Shown piece after piece: positions 46,360 through 54,658 of a DNA stretch of 64,000 bases; position 1 is the first letter of the stretch; each line of letters begins with the position of its first letter. Below the pieces are notes generated by a model. It had not been told where the DNA came from and made no database searches. It saw only the letters and a list, made by a program, of their open reading frames with translations. A program made the translations under genes and the position numbers. Source of the DNA: Candidatus Heimdallarchaeota archaeon (GTDB taxonomy: Archaea; Asgardarchaeota; Heimdallarchaeia; Heimdallarchaeales; Kariarchaeaceae); the NCBI GenBank assembly GCA_015522385.1, contig WAMJ01000037.1, forward strand, positions 84,435 through 148,434, read 5' to 3'.

Positions 46360-47283
46360 CTACGTAGTTAACGTCAGAGCGAGTATACCCGCGGTCGATA
46401 AGACTACACCTGCGAACCGTACTTTCAGGGTCTTTGACTGCAGTGGCTCGTTGAGGATCTTGTTCCCGACAAACCGTGCTGTGACCATCGTCATTGTGAA
46501 GGTAACAACACCTTCAGCAGCCCCTATACCCTCAGTGATCGTGAGTGACTGCTGGAGGGAGTAGAGGAAGAGGAGCTGCGCGGTCACGGTCAGGAGGACG
46601 TATGGGATTACCAGTTTCAGGAACCTGATGCTGACAGGACGAACCTCCACGTCAAAGATATTATGGAGTACAGGGTAGAGTAACCAACTGATGGCCACGA
46701 AGACGGTCTGCCTGTACGCGAGGAACTGTGCAGGGGAAAGAACCCCCCCCAGATCAGTCACGTAGAAGTTGGAGAGTGCCCAGAAGATCATGGTCATGAG
46801 GTACCACATGACACCGGGTGCGCGAAGAGTCAGGATCTGGCGAAGGTTCATCCCCTGTTCCCACGATGTAAGCAGAGCACCCAATAGAGTGATGACGATG
46901 AGGGCATAGACGGTGATGGGATAGATCTCCCCGAGGAAGACGAGAGCAAGTGGGATGTTAACGACGAGTCTCGAGGAGAGGAAGACACCTCCGACCGATG
47001 CATTCCCCTTGGAGAAGCCAACCATGAGAGTGATGAAGCCGAGGTAGGCGAACCCGATGCTCATGAGGAATCTCCAGATATTACCCCATATTAGAAGGTC
47101 AGTATTTACCAGAGTATCGCCCGTGAGCAGAACGACTGCAAGGATTGGGACGAGCCCGAAGGAGGTCTGGATGGCCAGAAATCTAAATGGACCGCCAATC
47201 TCCTTGATCTGGAATTTCGTGAGGACAGTCGTCACCGCGAAGAGGTTGATGGAGATGATCGCGGTGATGACAAACAGTTCCAC
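46360..47283 (-). CDS. EamA/DMT-superfamily transporter
   Basis: 307 residues with ten TM helices in two EamA repeats (FVITAIISINLFAVTTVLTKFQ; IFWALSNFYVTDLGG). Metabolite or amino-acid exporter family. GTG start at 47283, with TATA-like CTTATTTTA (47305-47313, minus strand) 26 nt upstream, so leaderless from a GTG. Confidence 0.85.
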   Translation of the reverse strand: MELFVITAIISINLFAVTTVLTKFQIKEIGGPFRFLAIQTSFGLVPILAVVLLTGDTLVNTDLLIWGNIWRFLMSIGFAYLGFITLMVGFSKGNASVGGVFLSSRLVVNIPLALVFLGEIYPITVYALIVITLLGALLTSWEQGMNLRQILTLRAPGVMWYLMTMIFWALSNFYVTDLGGVLSPAQFLAYRQTVFVAISWLLYPVLHNIFDVEVRPVSIRFLKLVIPYVLLTVTAQLLFLYSLQQSLTITEGIGAAEGVVTFTMTMVTARFVGNKILNEPLQSKTLKVRFAGVVLSTAGILALTLTT

Positions 47284-47304
47284 AGCTTGTGATACTCACA
47301 CATC

Positions 47305-47313
47305 TAAAATAAG
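47305..47313 (-). promoter_or_regulatory. TATA box of the DMT transporter gene
   Basis: CTTATTTTA on the minus strand, centre 26 nt before the GTG at 47283. Confidence 0.5.
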
Positions 47314-47380
47314 ATGGTGATTGGTATACCTCGGGATGGAACTCTTTCACCCTACCACTACCTCAGTTACTGAAGCAATC

Positions 47381-47390
47381 TTTATTATTT
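47381..47390 (+). promoter_or_regulatory. TATA box, LYP membrane protein
   Basis: TTTATTATTT, about 28 nt before the ATG at 47414. Confidence 0.5.
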
Positions 47391-47413
47391 TCCAACACCA
47401 CAGGACTACAGTG

Positions 47414-47935
47414 ATGTCCCAAGAGTCCCTCTACCCCTCTGAGAAGGTGACACGCAGTTCGTCATGGTCCGTGAGACCCCGGATATACAACGGGATCTCG
47501 CTTCTGTTTGTGACCCTCTCCTCTTTCTCCCTTATCGGAGAGCTGCTCTCCACGCTGGGTGTGTTCTTCTATGACAGACCAGAGTTCCTACTGGTTCCCA
47601 CTCTAGGTATGATCCTCATCTTCGCCAATCTTGTAGGTCACTTGGTGATGCTCTTCTCCATTGTTTCAAGGGAGGTACTTGGAAAATCGTCTCTCAGTGT
47701 GGCCCTGTACTTCACCCTATCGGGACTCTTCTACATGATCAACGGTATGCCATTTGACCTATTGACGGCTATCCTTGGAATTCTGGCTCCGTCCCTGTAC
47801 TTCTACGAGTACTTCCTTCTTAAACGGGATGCTACCTTAATTGAGTACATGGACTCGCAGAGCTTCTCCGCACTGCATAGATATATTGCGGTTCTTGAGA
47901 ACGAGCTTGTCCGTTTGAGGGATATGGAGGTATAG
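47414..47935 (+). CDS. LYP-motif four-TM membrane protein
   Basis: 173 residues: N-terminus MSQESLYPSEKVTR, about four TM helices, C-terminal cytosolic helix (SALHRYIAVLENELVRLRD). Member of the local family described for 48387-48899 and 48968-49513 (N-terminal LYP, four TM, short charged tail after a [YR]xMD-like turn: IEYMDSQSF here). Unknown function. Confidence 0.65.
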   Translation: MSQESLYPSEKVTRSSSWSVRPRIYNGISLLFVTLSSFSLIGELLSTLGVFFYDRPEFLLVPTLGMILIFANLVGHLVMLFSIVSREVLGKSSLSVALYFTLSGLFYMINGMPFDLLTAILGILAPSLYFYEYFLLKRDATLIEYMDSQSFSALHRYIAVLENELVRLRDMEV

Positions 47936-48354
47936 TCACAAACGTGAAATCATAGAAGTGAAGTTACAGAGGTGTAGCTACAGCGTTGTCAAGAAAACTT
48001 CTTGCTATTGTACTAATCCATTCATAGGTTGGTAAGGATTGAGATGAAATCGCCCACCAGAATGATGAACGGAGCGATTCATAATCCCTTTGTTTCTCCC
48101 ACGTACGTGATGAGTAAATCAAGTGAGGTAAACCATATTCCATCAATGTGGCTGATTCCTCACAGTCTTCAGTAATTACCCATGCTATCTTGCCCCGGCT
48201 CCTATGTTCTAGCAGGAGTTATTCACAGGATAGGGAGCTCCTATGGAGCGGTGGGAACATCAAATACCGAACAGTACCGTGGATCCAAATGAGAGTTCTA
48301 GTACAGGATATGGCGTATAAGCATTATCTCGGTTGTCAAATCATTGACTGATAA
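47936..48354. other. Intergenic region
   Basis: About 420 nt without a supported gene or repeat; AT/GC balance like the flanks. Confidence 0.35.
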
Positions 48355-48362
48355 TGTTTTTA
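48355..48362 (+). promoter_or_regulatory. TATA box, LYP membrane protein
   Basis: GTTTTTATC region, about 27 nt before the ATG at 48387. Confidence 0.45.
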
Positions 48363-48386
48363 TCGTTGATCTGCATCAGACGCTTG

Positions 48387-48899
48387 ATGAGTGCTTCAGA
48401 CCAGCTCTACCCAGATCGAAAAGTTACAGAAAATTTCGTTAATATACTTCGCCTGTACCGGTTGATTGGTCTATTTTACTCTCTGATATCTCTACCACCG
48501 TTCCTCATCACTCTCAGATTAGCTTTAGAAATTGACTTTGCTTTCCCTCTCCACGTTATTCTACTCATCTTATTAGCTCTCGCAACGACCTTCCTCTACA
48601 CACTGATCAATTTCCTCATGATATTCATCCGAGTTAATGTAATCCCTGTCGTTATCCTCTCCGTTTTGGAGTGTTTGTACATCTTATCCGTGTTGGGTAT
48701 TCTGATCTTTGTATCCACCGAGTTCATATCTATTAGCTTTCTGGATTTTCTCCTCCTCATATTTATTCTCTCAGGTGCAGCGGTTGTCCTCTCCGAGGCT
48801 GTGATCGTCCTCAAGCATGATGGAATAAGAAGATACATGGATAGACGATATGCAATGAACACAGGGAGACTCAAGGGTCGGTTTACTGATTCCATATGA
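48387..48899 (+). CDS. LYP-motif four-TM membrane protein
   Basis: 170 residues: MSASDQLYPDRKVTENF, four TM helices (SLISLPPFLITL first), ending VLKHDGIRRYMDRRYAMNTGRLKGRF. Clearly paralogous to the next gene: both have LxSxPPFLx in TM1 and the tail [IK]xxxYMD..RYM. The start at 48387 is fixed by the TATA box. Confidence 0.7.
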   Translation: MSASDQLYPDRKVTENFVNILRLYRLIGLFYSLISLPPFLITLRLALEIDFAFPLHVILLILLALATTFLYTLINFLMIFIRVNVIPVVILSVLECLYILSVLGILIFVSTEFISISFLDFLLLIFILSGAAVVLSEAVIVLKHDGIRRYMDRRYAMNTGRLKGRFTDSI

Positions 48900-48938
48900 T
48901 GAGATTATTGAGAAACAATTCCCAGTGAATCCCGAATC

Positions 48939-48946
48939 CTCATATC
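48939..48946 (+). promoter_or_regulatory. TATA-like box, LYP membrane protein
   Basis: TCATATCT, 26 nt before the GTG at 48968. Confidence 0.45.
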
Positions 48947-48967
48947 TGCAATCGTCATAGGGAAAAT

Positions 48968-49513
48968 GTGCATTCCTCCGAACCCCTGTATCCCACTGAC
49001 GACACTTTGCCCTCAGACAAGGAGAGCAGATCGAGACTCTACAAAGTCGTTGGAGGGGTGTACCTTCTGGTCTCCATCCCTCCATTCCTTGTCTCCCTCC
49101 TCTCCCTATTTGCCCTCCCATACCTTGGCAGTATCGATATTCTCATCTTAGTCATCATCGGTATACTGGTAACTCTGGGCTATGTTGTCGTCCACTTCTT
49201 AATGGTCTTCAAACGTGTGGACAGGTGGCTGGTAATTCTTCTCTCACTACTCGTGGGGACGTTTATCATAGTTGCAGAGACACTGGTTGTGATTGTCACA
49301 GGAGTACTAGAATATGCAGAAATATTTGAGATCGGATCTATCCTGTTCGTCTTCTCAGGGGCATTCGTGGTCTACATGGAGGCGTTCCTTCTGGTCAGGA
49401 ACAATGAGCTAAAGATATTCATGGACGAGAGATACATGTCCGAGGCACACAGCATGCTCCTTCGACTTGTACGGACACATTCAAGGAGTAGTTCTGCACG
49501 CGATAAAACTTAA
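48968..49513 (+). CDS. LYP-motif four-TM membrane protein
   Basis: 181 residues, GTG start: MHSSEPLYPTDDTLPSDKES, then RLYKVVGGVYLLVSIPPFLVSLL and three more TM helices, tail LLVRNNELKIFMDERYMSEAH. Paralog of the preceding gene. A second ATG two nt earlier is in another frame and is not used. Confidence 0.7.
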   Translation: MHSSEPLYPTDDTLPSDKESRSRLYKVVGGVYLLVSIPPFLVSLLSLFALPYLGSIDILILVIIGILVTLGYVVVHFLMVFKRVDRWLVILLSLLVGTFIIVAETLVVIVTGVLEYAEIFEIGSILFVFSGAFVVYMEAFLLVRNNELKIFMDERYMSEAHSMLLRLVRTHSRSSSARDKT

Positions 49514-49518
49514 TATAG
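49511..49518 (+). promoter_or_regulatory. TATA box inside the end of the previous gene
   Basis: TAATATAG immediately around the preceding stop, 25 nt before the ATG at 49539. Confidence 0.55.
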
Positions 49519-49538
49519 GCCCGTATCTCATTAGCTCT

Positions 49539-50069
49539 ATGAACGGAGAATTAATCTATACGACATTCGAAGAACCAGCAGTAGACAGTCCATCCGACAG
49601 TCTCACACCAGTCGTGTACTCCGGAATAGCCCTGTTCTATGGAATGATCTCTCTGGTAGTATTCATCGTATCCTTCTCAATGGTTCTGGAGTACTCTTCA
49701 GAACAGCAAGCAACTGGCAATATGGTCGTCCTGATAGCGATGGCAATGTTCTCGATGATCTCCGCAATTCTTCACTTCTTCATGCTCATCACCCAGATCG
49801 ACCGTCGTGCATTGGTGGTTCTTGACTCCGTGCTCTCGGTGAGCTTCGTCATGATATCCACACTTGGAATTGTAGGAGACCTCGTCGTCGTAGGAGTCGT
49901 ACTGGCACTCCTCTACCTCTACGAGATCATGCAGCTCTCCCTCAACTCGAAGATCTGTAAGTACTTCGATTACAGGAAAATCAAAATGGATCAGAGACTA
50001 CTCGAAGTCTCAATCAGACGAGCATTCGCTCTCAAGAATATAGACTCAACCTTCGACTCTCCTCTCTGA
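49539..50069 (+). CDS. Four-TM membrane protein, diverged LYP family member
   Basis: 176 residues. N-terminus MNGELIYTTFEEPAVDS aligns with EPLYPTDD of the neighbour but reads LIYT for LYPT. Four TM helices follow, and a tail LNSKICKYFDYRKIKMDQRLLEVSIRRA of the same shape as its paralogs. Own TATA box; the stop codon lies just inside the first copy of a 38-nt direct repeat. Confidence 0.65.
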   Translation: MNGELIYTTFEEPAVDSPSDSLTPVVYSGIALFYGMISLVVFIVSFSMVLEYSSEQQATGNMVVLIAMAMFSMISAILHFFMLITQIDRRALVVLDSVLSVSFVMISTLGIVGDLVVVGVVLALLYLYEIMQLSLNSKICKYFDYRKIKMDQRLLEVSIRRAFALKNIDSTFDSPL

Positions 50070-50176
50070 TAAACTTGTCAAGTCGATGTAGAATACAGCT
50101 TTAGCAACCGATTCTGGATCATCTCCTATCTTCACGTCCCTCTCTGATATACTTGCAAAGTCGATGCAGAATACCC
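50061..50176. repeat. Imperfect 38-nt direct repeat
   Basis: Copies at 50061-50098 and 50139-50176, offset 78 nt, sharing CTCTCTGATA.ACTTG..AAGTCGATG.AGAATAC. The first copy contains the stop of the upstream gene, so the second looks like a duplicated gene end. Confidence 0.75.
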
Positions 50177-50435
50177 AAGGAATGATTGGGAGTCGCTATC
50201 TAAGATATCAGCGATCATACAACCACATCCTCGCAATTAATTCAATATCTGGTAGGATCCAGGTTGCGCTAGGGTGTACCAGAAACATATTTCCAGCATC
50301 GCTGAATTATAATCACTATCTCACTACCCCAAAATCACACTCTCTGGAACTCATCGAGAACAACAGCAAAAATCACATCCTCGCAGAAAAATATACCTGC
50401 AATGAACGACCTGACAAAATATTAAAAATAATCAC

Positions 50436-50470
50436 GTCTCGTTCTTTGGTGAAGACCCCGGGTTCAATTC
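50436..50470 (+). pseudogene. 3'-half tRNA remnant
   Basis: Plus-strand sequence matching the anticodon stem 5' strand, anticodon-stem 3' strand, variable loop and T-arm start of the nearby tRNA-Ala (GTCTCGTTC, then GTGAAGACCCCGGGTTCAA), with an altered anticodon loop and no acceptor or D arm. Inverted relative to the intact tRNA on the minus strand. Confidence 0.7.
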
Positions 50471-50597
50471 AGATGTGGATCGAGTAGTTACAGAATACAG
50501 TGTGAATTACTATAAGACAAACGATCATTTTTGCACAATTGCCGAAATACTGACGTGGCGAAGTATGCATCCACCAACCCCCTAATCCCCGAAATTA

Positions 50598-50671
50598 TGG
50601 ACTGACCGGGATTTGAACCCGGGGTCTTCACGTTGCGAACGAGACGCGATACCGAGCTTCGCCATCAGCCC
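50598..50671 (-). tRNA. tRNA-Ala (anticodon CGC)
   Basis: 74 nt cloverleaf. Acceptor GGGCTGA/TCAGTCC with the alanine identity pair G3-U70 and discriminator A; D stem GCGA/TCGC; anticodon stem TCTCG/CGTGA with one T-T mismatch and loop TTCGCAA (anticodon CGC, codon GCG); variable AGACC; T arm CCGGG-TTCAAAT-CCCGG. CCA is not encoded. A TATA-like GGAATATGAAA lies at 50690-50700 on the minus strand. Confidence 0.93.
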
Positions 50672-50689
50672 TGAAGGTTGTCCTTCAAG

Positions 50690-50700
50690 TTTTCATATTC
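50690..50700 (-). promoter_or_regulatory. TATA box of tRNA-Ala
   Basis: GGAATATGAAA on the minus strand, centre about 24-27 nt upstream of the mature 5' end. Confidence 0.5.
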
Positions 50701-50979
50701 CGATGGGAATATAATATTTATTCTATGTGTCGGTTCGCGTCTAGGTGATGGGGAATCTTGGTCAGGATTTGCCTTGATCTCTGCAGTGTATTCTCGTGAG
50801 TGGTATCTTGGATTTGTGGGTTCATGGGGGGAGTTACCTTGGTAGGATGACAGGTATGTTACAAGTAGACCGTTATGGTGCAAGTAGACGGTTGCGTTAC
50901 TGGATGACGTTTAATCTACGCACTCTCCCAACTTACGATTTAATTTGGGTCTTTAATTTGAAGTGGTTGAGGGTAAAAT
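50701..50979. other. Intergenic region
   Basis: No gene supported between the tRNA and the surface-protein 3' end. Confidence 0.35.
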
Positions 50980-51594
50980 TTAGGTGTGATGTCTTATCTT
51001 GACTTTCTTGATCACTGCTAGAATAGGAAGAGCGATCATCCCTAACCAGAGGAACGGGGAGGATTGAGAGGTACTGAGAGGTCCACCCACTTCTAATTCA
51101 CTGGGTCTTATGACATACGAGAAGGTGTAGTTCTCATCGTAGTCATTTATGAAGGCAATCTTGCTCGTGTAGAGATCGTCTCCGGGGTACCATGTAGAAT
51201 TGGGTCTGCCTGGACGATAAAGTCTGATGGAGGCAAGGTCTGCAAGTCCCACACAACTAGTTTTGTTCTCCCTATTAATATCACAACTCCCCCCATAACC
51301 TAACAATATTGTTCCATTTTTGTCAACGAAGGTACTACCGTTATAGTAGGCATCGTCTTTGTCTTCGATGATATAGACAAATTGTTTGTTATAAGGAACC
51401 TTGGCGTCAATCTTGAGGGTAGTATAGTTAAAGTCCCAGTCCTGAGGTAGGGTGATGTTCTCTACATAGTATTCATTTGGCCCAAGGGTGAGTGTCCTCT
51501 TGCTGATGATCCGCTGTGTGAATTCGTCTGCGTAAGTCGGAGTGACGAGTGTGGACAGTACAAGGACTGAAGATATGATCACTAGAAGTCTCAA
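50980..51594 (-). CDS. Exported, C-terminally anchored surface protein
   Basis: 204 residues. TTG start at 51594 overlapping the protease stop as TTGA, with GGAGGTG about 11 nt upstream; signal peptide MRLLVIISSVLVLSTLVTPTYA, a beta-rich domain with several N-glycosylation-type sequons (NIT, NYT, NGS, NGT, NKT, NST) and two Cys, then a TM helix and KKVKIRHHT. Translationally coupled to the divergent subtilase, so a partner, substrate or immunity role is possible. Not recognised. Confidence 0.7.
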   Translation of the reverse strand: MRLLVIISSVLVLSTLVTPTYADEFTQRIISKRTLTLGPNEYYVENITLPQDWDFNYTTLKIDAKVPYNKQFVYIIEDKDDAYYNGSTFVDKNGTILLGYGGSCDINRENKTSCVGLADLASIRLYRPGRPNSTWYPGDDLYTSKIAFINDYDENYTFSYVIRPSELEVGGPLSTSQSSPFLWLGMIALPILAVIKKVKIRHHT

Positions 51595-52898
51595 TTGAAT
51601 CCAACACCTCCTCCACCGGATGGTGGTGTTCCTAGATTTTTTGCGTAGTAATATGCGTAGTACACGCTCACAGTCCCCCAACCGTAATACCGATTCCAAC
51701 TGTTTAAGTCCGTACTCCTCTTCAGGGTTTGATAAATCTCATCGACGGTCATCACATCCGAGCACTGGCATCCGTCGGCATAACCTTTGCCCAGAACCAT
51801 GATAGTTCCTGCTAAATAAGCTGTGCTAAAGCTTGCACCAAATCCATAGGATATCAGATCCAGATAGGTGTAATCTACACCATTGTAGTTACGATCCCTC
51901 ATAACTACACCGGGAACACCGTTGCCAGGCATGAGAAAATCTGTTATTTTTGGAGCAGATTGTTGAGTATCAATTCCATATCCAGTGCATAAATAATCAT
52001 CTTTCTGGCAAGATTTGTGATCCCCAGTGAATACACCAGTACTTGAGTAATAATCGGGGTCCCAGAATACCCCATCCCAACCACCCCGATCTTCATGGTC
52101 AACTGAACTCACGCCGAGTACCTCAGGAAAGCTGAAAGGATAATTACTATCGCTTCCTCTAGAATTCTTCAATCCACCAACCATAGCAACTTCATGATTC
52201 CTATTATACCTTATCTTATTTATCTCATCTGCGACAAGAGGACTATAAGTTCCTCCATTGAACGACATAGAGATTACTCTGATATCTAATGTATTAATTC
52301 GATTTCTAATCCAGTTCCATAAATTATAGTTAATACGGACATCAAAGCCTCTTTGGTCACTACTTTGGCCAGCATACATCTTGTTGACAAAGAGAACCCT
52401 GACGTTTCTTGCAATTGTACCTAGAGCAAAAGCCATGGCGAAACCATGAGTGAGATCATCGGGATCATGCATTAGGTCAGAGTTGTCAATGCCCGATAGA
52501 GAATCATCTCCAATACCGACTCCACTAATTATCCTCGGTGAAGAGTATTCATCATTAGGATCATCTGGAACCCAGTAACCGATTATATCTACGATGTCAT
52601 TGGATTCGAGATACTTCCATTGGTTAACGGTTAGACCAGAATCCATGATGACCACAGTTCCAGGAGGTCTACCATAACCGTATATCCGAAAGTAGTCATC
52701 ACAATCAATATACTTGAGTGCTGGATCTGAGCAACTCATCACTGAACTCAGTTGAGTTGTCTGTTGACCTCCAGGTTTACCCAGAGGTAATTCAGGAATG
52801 TCAGAAGATACAGAAATATTCAGACCATTCACGTACATCGGCGGATAACGTGAAATCGTGAGCATGAATAGAAGTAGAATTGTCTTAACCTCCTTCAT
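51591..52898 (-). CDS. Divergent secreted subtilase-like protein
   Basis: 435 residues; ATG at 52898 after a GGGGGTGA ribosome site, signal peptide MKEVKTILLLFMLTISRYPP. S8-like order: Asp86 in TVVIMDSGLTVN, His151 in DDLTHGFAMA, Ser356 in YGFGASFSTAYLAG, with Asn245 as probable oxyanion residue (GGLKNSRG). Motifs are far from consensus (DSG kept; GTSMA becomes GASFS). Six or more Cys suggest disulfides. The end is GGGGVGFN. It uses different codons and is AT-richer than the first subtilase of this window, suggesting a separate origin. Confidence 0.75.
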   Translation of the reverse strand: MKEVKTILLLFMLTISRYPPMYVNGLNISVSSDIPELPLGKPGGQQTTQLSSVMSCSDPALKYIDCDDYFRIYGYGRPPGTVVIMDSGLTVNQWKYLESNDIVDIIGYWVPDDPNDEYSSPRIISGVGIGDDSLSGIDNSDLMHDPDDLTHGFAMAFALGTIARNVRVLFVNKMYAGQSSDQRGFDVRINYNLWNWIRNRINTLDIRVISMSFNGGTYSPLVADEINKIRYNRNHEVAMVGGLKNSRGSDSNYPFSFPEVLGVSSVDHEDRGGWDGVFWDPDYYSSTGVFTGDHKSCQKDDYLCTGYGIDTQQSAPKITDFLMPGNGVPGVVMRDRNYNGVDYTYLDLISYGFGASFSTAYLAGTIMVLGKGYADGCQCSDVMTVDEIYQTLKRSTDLNSWNRYYGWGTVSVYYAYYYAKNLGTPPSGGGGVGFN

Positions 52899-53200
52899 AA
52901 GCAATTCACCCCCCCTATTAAAACATTGTCGGTATAAGATAATGATTTCTGTAATAATTAACAATATTATCAACAGCTAATTTTTCACAATTATCACAGC
53001 TAATCCATATATCTTATATACAGCAATAATGGACAGACCTGTAATTAAGGATGGATATCTAAATAATTTTTTTTATTAAATTTCCGAATAACTAGGAATA
53101 TCTTTGAACCGAACATTGGAGAGTATTTGTGACTGATTTGACAATATCGGTACTGACCCATCGAGATTCATACCCACAGGCACTTCCAGAGCACTGAGCT
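52899..53200. other. AT-rich intergenic region
   Basis: About 300 nt between divergent genes, with a T8 run near 53069 and no gene. Confidence 0.4.
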
Positions 53201-53207
53201 TATAAAT
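53201..53207 (+). promoter_or_regulatory. TATA box of the GGPS-repeat protein
   Basis: TATAAAT, 25 nt before the ATG at 53228; an ATG at 53213 is too close to be transcribed in full. Confidence 0.6.
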
Positions 53208-53227
53208 TTCGGATGTCTAGGGGACCT

Positions 53228-54649
53228 ATGCCTTTACCAAATCTTGGATCATCGAAGGAAGGGGCCCCTACTGGTGGACCGTCGGGGGGTCCAAGTGGGG
53301 GACCTTCTGGGGGTCCAAGTGGAGGACCATCGGGTAGCCCGAGCGGTGGCCCTAACCTTGGTGGACCCAAACTCGGAGGTCCACCAAAACTGGGTGGAAC
53401 CCAGCATATTGTTGGGAGCTCCGGAGGCTCGAAATCGGGCGCAACTGCAGTGGTCAAGAAGAGGCGGAAGAGCAGCCCCGGTCTCCAGCGGATGAATCTG
53501 ATCAACTCGTATCCATCGGTATTGAACCGGGCTCTGAGGGCAATCCGGTTGCTCTTCGTCCGTACGTTCGACCGCCCATTCGAGCAGTACCGCTTGGAGG
53601 ACTTGTACCATGAGCTCTTCGAGAGTGCCCTTAGGGGGCAGTTAGCGTACCTCGACGAGATGATCGGGATGGTGGAACGAGGGGAGGATCCCCTGAACAT
53701 GGAGTTGCGTGAGAGCGGTTCCGACAAGCGGATCAAGCCTACACCGTACGTGAAATTGAGGGGATACATTGCGGAGGAGCTGGAGCGTTTTCTCTCCGAG
53801 GACGAGGACATGATCTACGAGCTCAAAACGGGTCTGAGGGCATACAAGGACATTCCAGTTCTAGAGGGGCGAATGGGCTTCTGGGGGATGCTCACGGTGG
53901 GGATGGTCTTTCACAAGTACACGAAAGAGGTTGCAAAGGAGCAGCGTAAGGTAGAGTTGGAGATCGAGAGGGAGGTTCTTCGACCCTTGTTCAAGAAGTT
54001 CACGCTGTACCGAAATCTGCTGGCGGTGGTGCTTAAGTGGGCTCATGCCTTCTACGACGAGATGGACAAGTTCATGGTTCATCAGAATCGGATCGGGTGG
54101 AAGATCACGACGGGGAAGAAAGGTTACTTCGTGAACTCATGGATCAGGCACAGGTACAAAGCGACTGCGGTGAAGAACGTGGACTACGCTAACTACATGG
54201 AGTACTTCTTCATCTCCTATGGGACATTCAAAGGTCAGAAGTCCGATGACCTGAAGGAGCATCTCCAAGCGGTAATGGACAACACCTTCGCCTCCCTGCA
54301 CAAGGAACTGATGAACTATGAGGTCTTCACGAACCGGGAGAAGAATGTCTCAATGGAGAAGATACTGCAGAACTGCATAGCAGCTTACAATGGGGATCTG
54401 CTCCTCACCGAGTTCGACGAGGAGGGCGTTGTCACGAACCAGCCAGAGTACTACGATGAGGTAGCTAACTTCTTGGAATTCCTCTTGGTGCTCTACCGCA
54501 AGTCGAGGTCTGAGATCGTGGTGAACTTCAACCACGTCTGGTTCGAGGGGAAGGTCTACGAGCACACCTACCGAGTGCTGGAGTTCCTGTCGCCCGCGAT
54601 CCGCGGGATGAATGTCAAGGATGAGCGGATTTTAGAACCATGGTTCTAG
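53228..54649 (+). CDS. GGPS-repeat N-terminus plus helical domain protein
   Basis: 473 residues. Residues ~14-58 are low-complexity repeats (GGPSGGPSGGPS..., then GGPNLGGPKLGGPPKLGG), followed by a basic hinge KKRRK and a ~380-residue helical, charged domain without TM helix. Not recognised. Likely a disordered N-terminal arm on a folded body. Only 9 nt precede the Fpg gene, so the two are co-transcribed. Confidence 0.7.
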   Translation: MPLPNLGSSKEGAPTGGPSGGPSGGPSGGPSGGPSGSPSGGPNLGGPKLGGPPKLGGTQHIVGSSGGSKSGATAVVKKRRKSSPGLQRMNLINSYPSVLNRALRAIRLLFVRTFDRPFEQYRLEDLYHELFESALRGQLAYLDEMIGMVERGEDPLNMELRESGSDKRIKPTPYVKLRGYIAEELERFLSEDEDMIYELKTGLRAYKDIPVLEGRMGFWGMLTVGMVFHKYTKEVAKEQRKVELEIEREVLRPLFKKFTLYRNLLAVVLKWAHAFYDEMDKFMVHQNRIGWKITTGKKGYFVNSWIRHRYKATAVKNVDYANYMEYFFISYGTFKGQKSDDLKEHLQAVMDNTFASLHKELMNYEVFTNREKNVSMEKILQNCIAAYNGDLLLTEFDEEGVVTNQPEYYDEVANFLEFLLVLYRKSRSEIVVNFNHVWFEGKVYEHTYRVLEFLSPAIRGMNVKDERILEPWF

Positions 54650-54658
54650 TGATAGGTT

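Noticed and set aside
50164..50487. 107-codon open reading covering the tRNA remnant
   Set aside because: It runs through the tRNA-like segment and a duplicated gene end; no coding signature.
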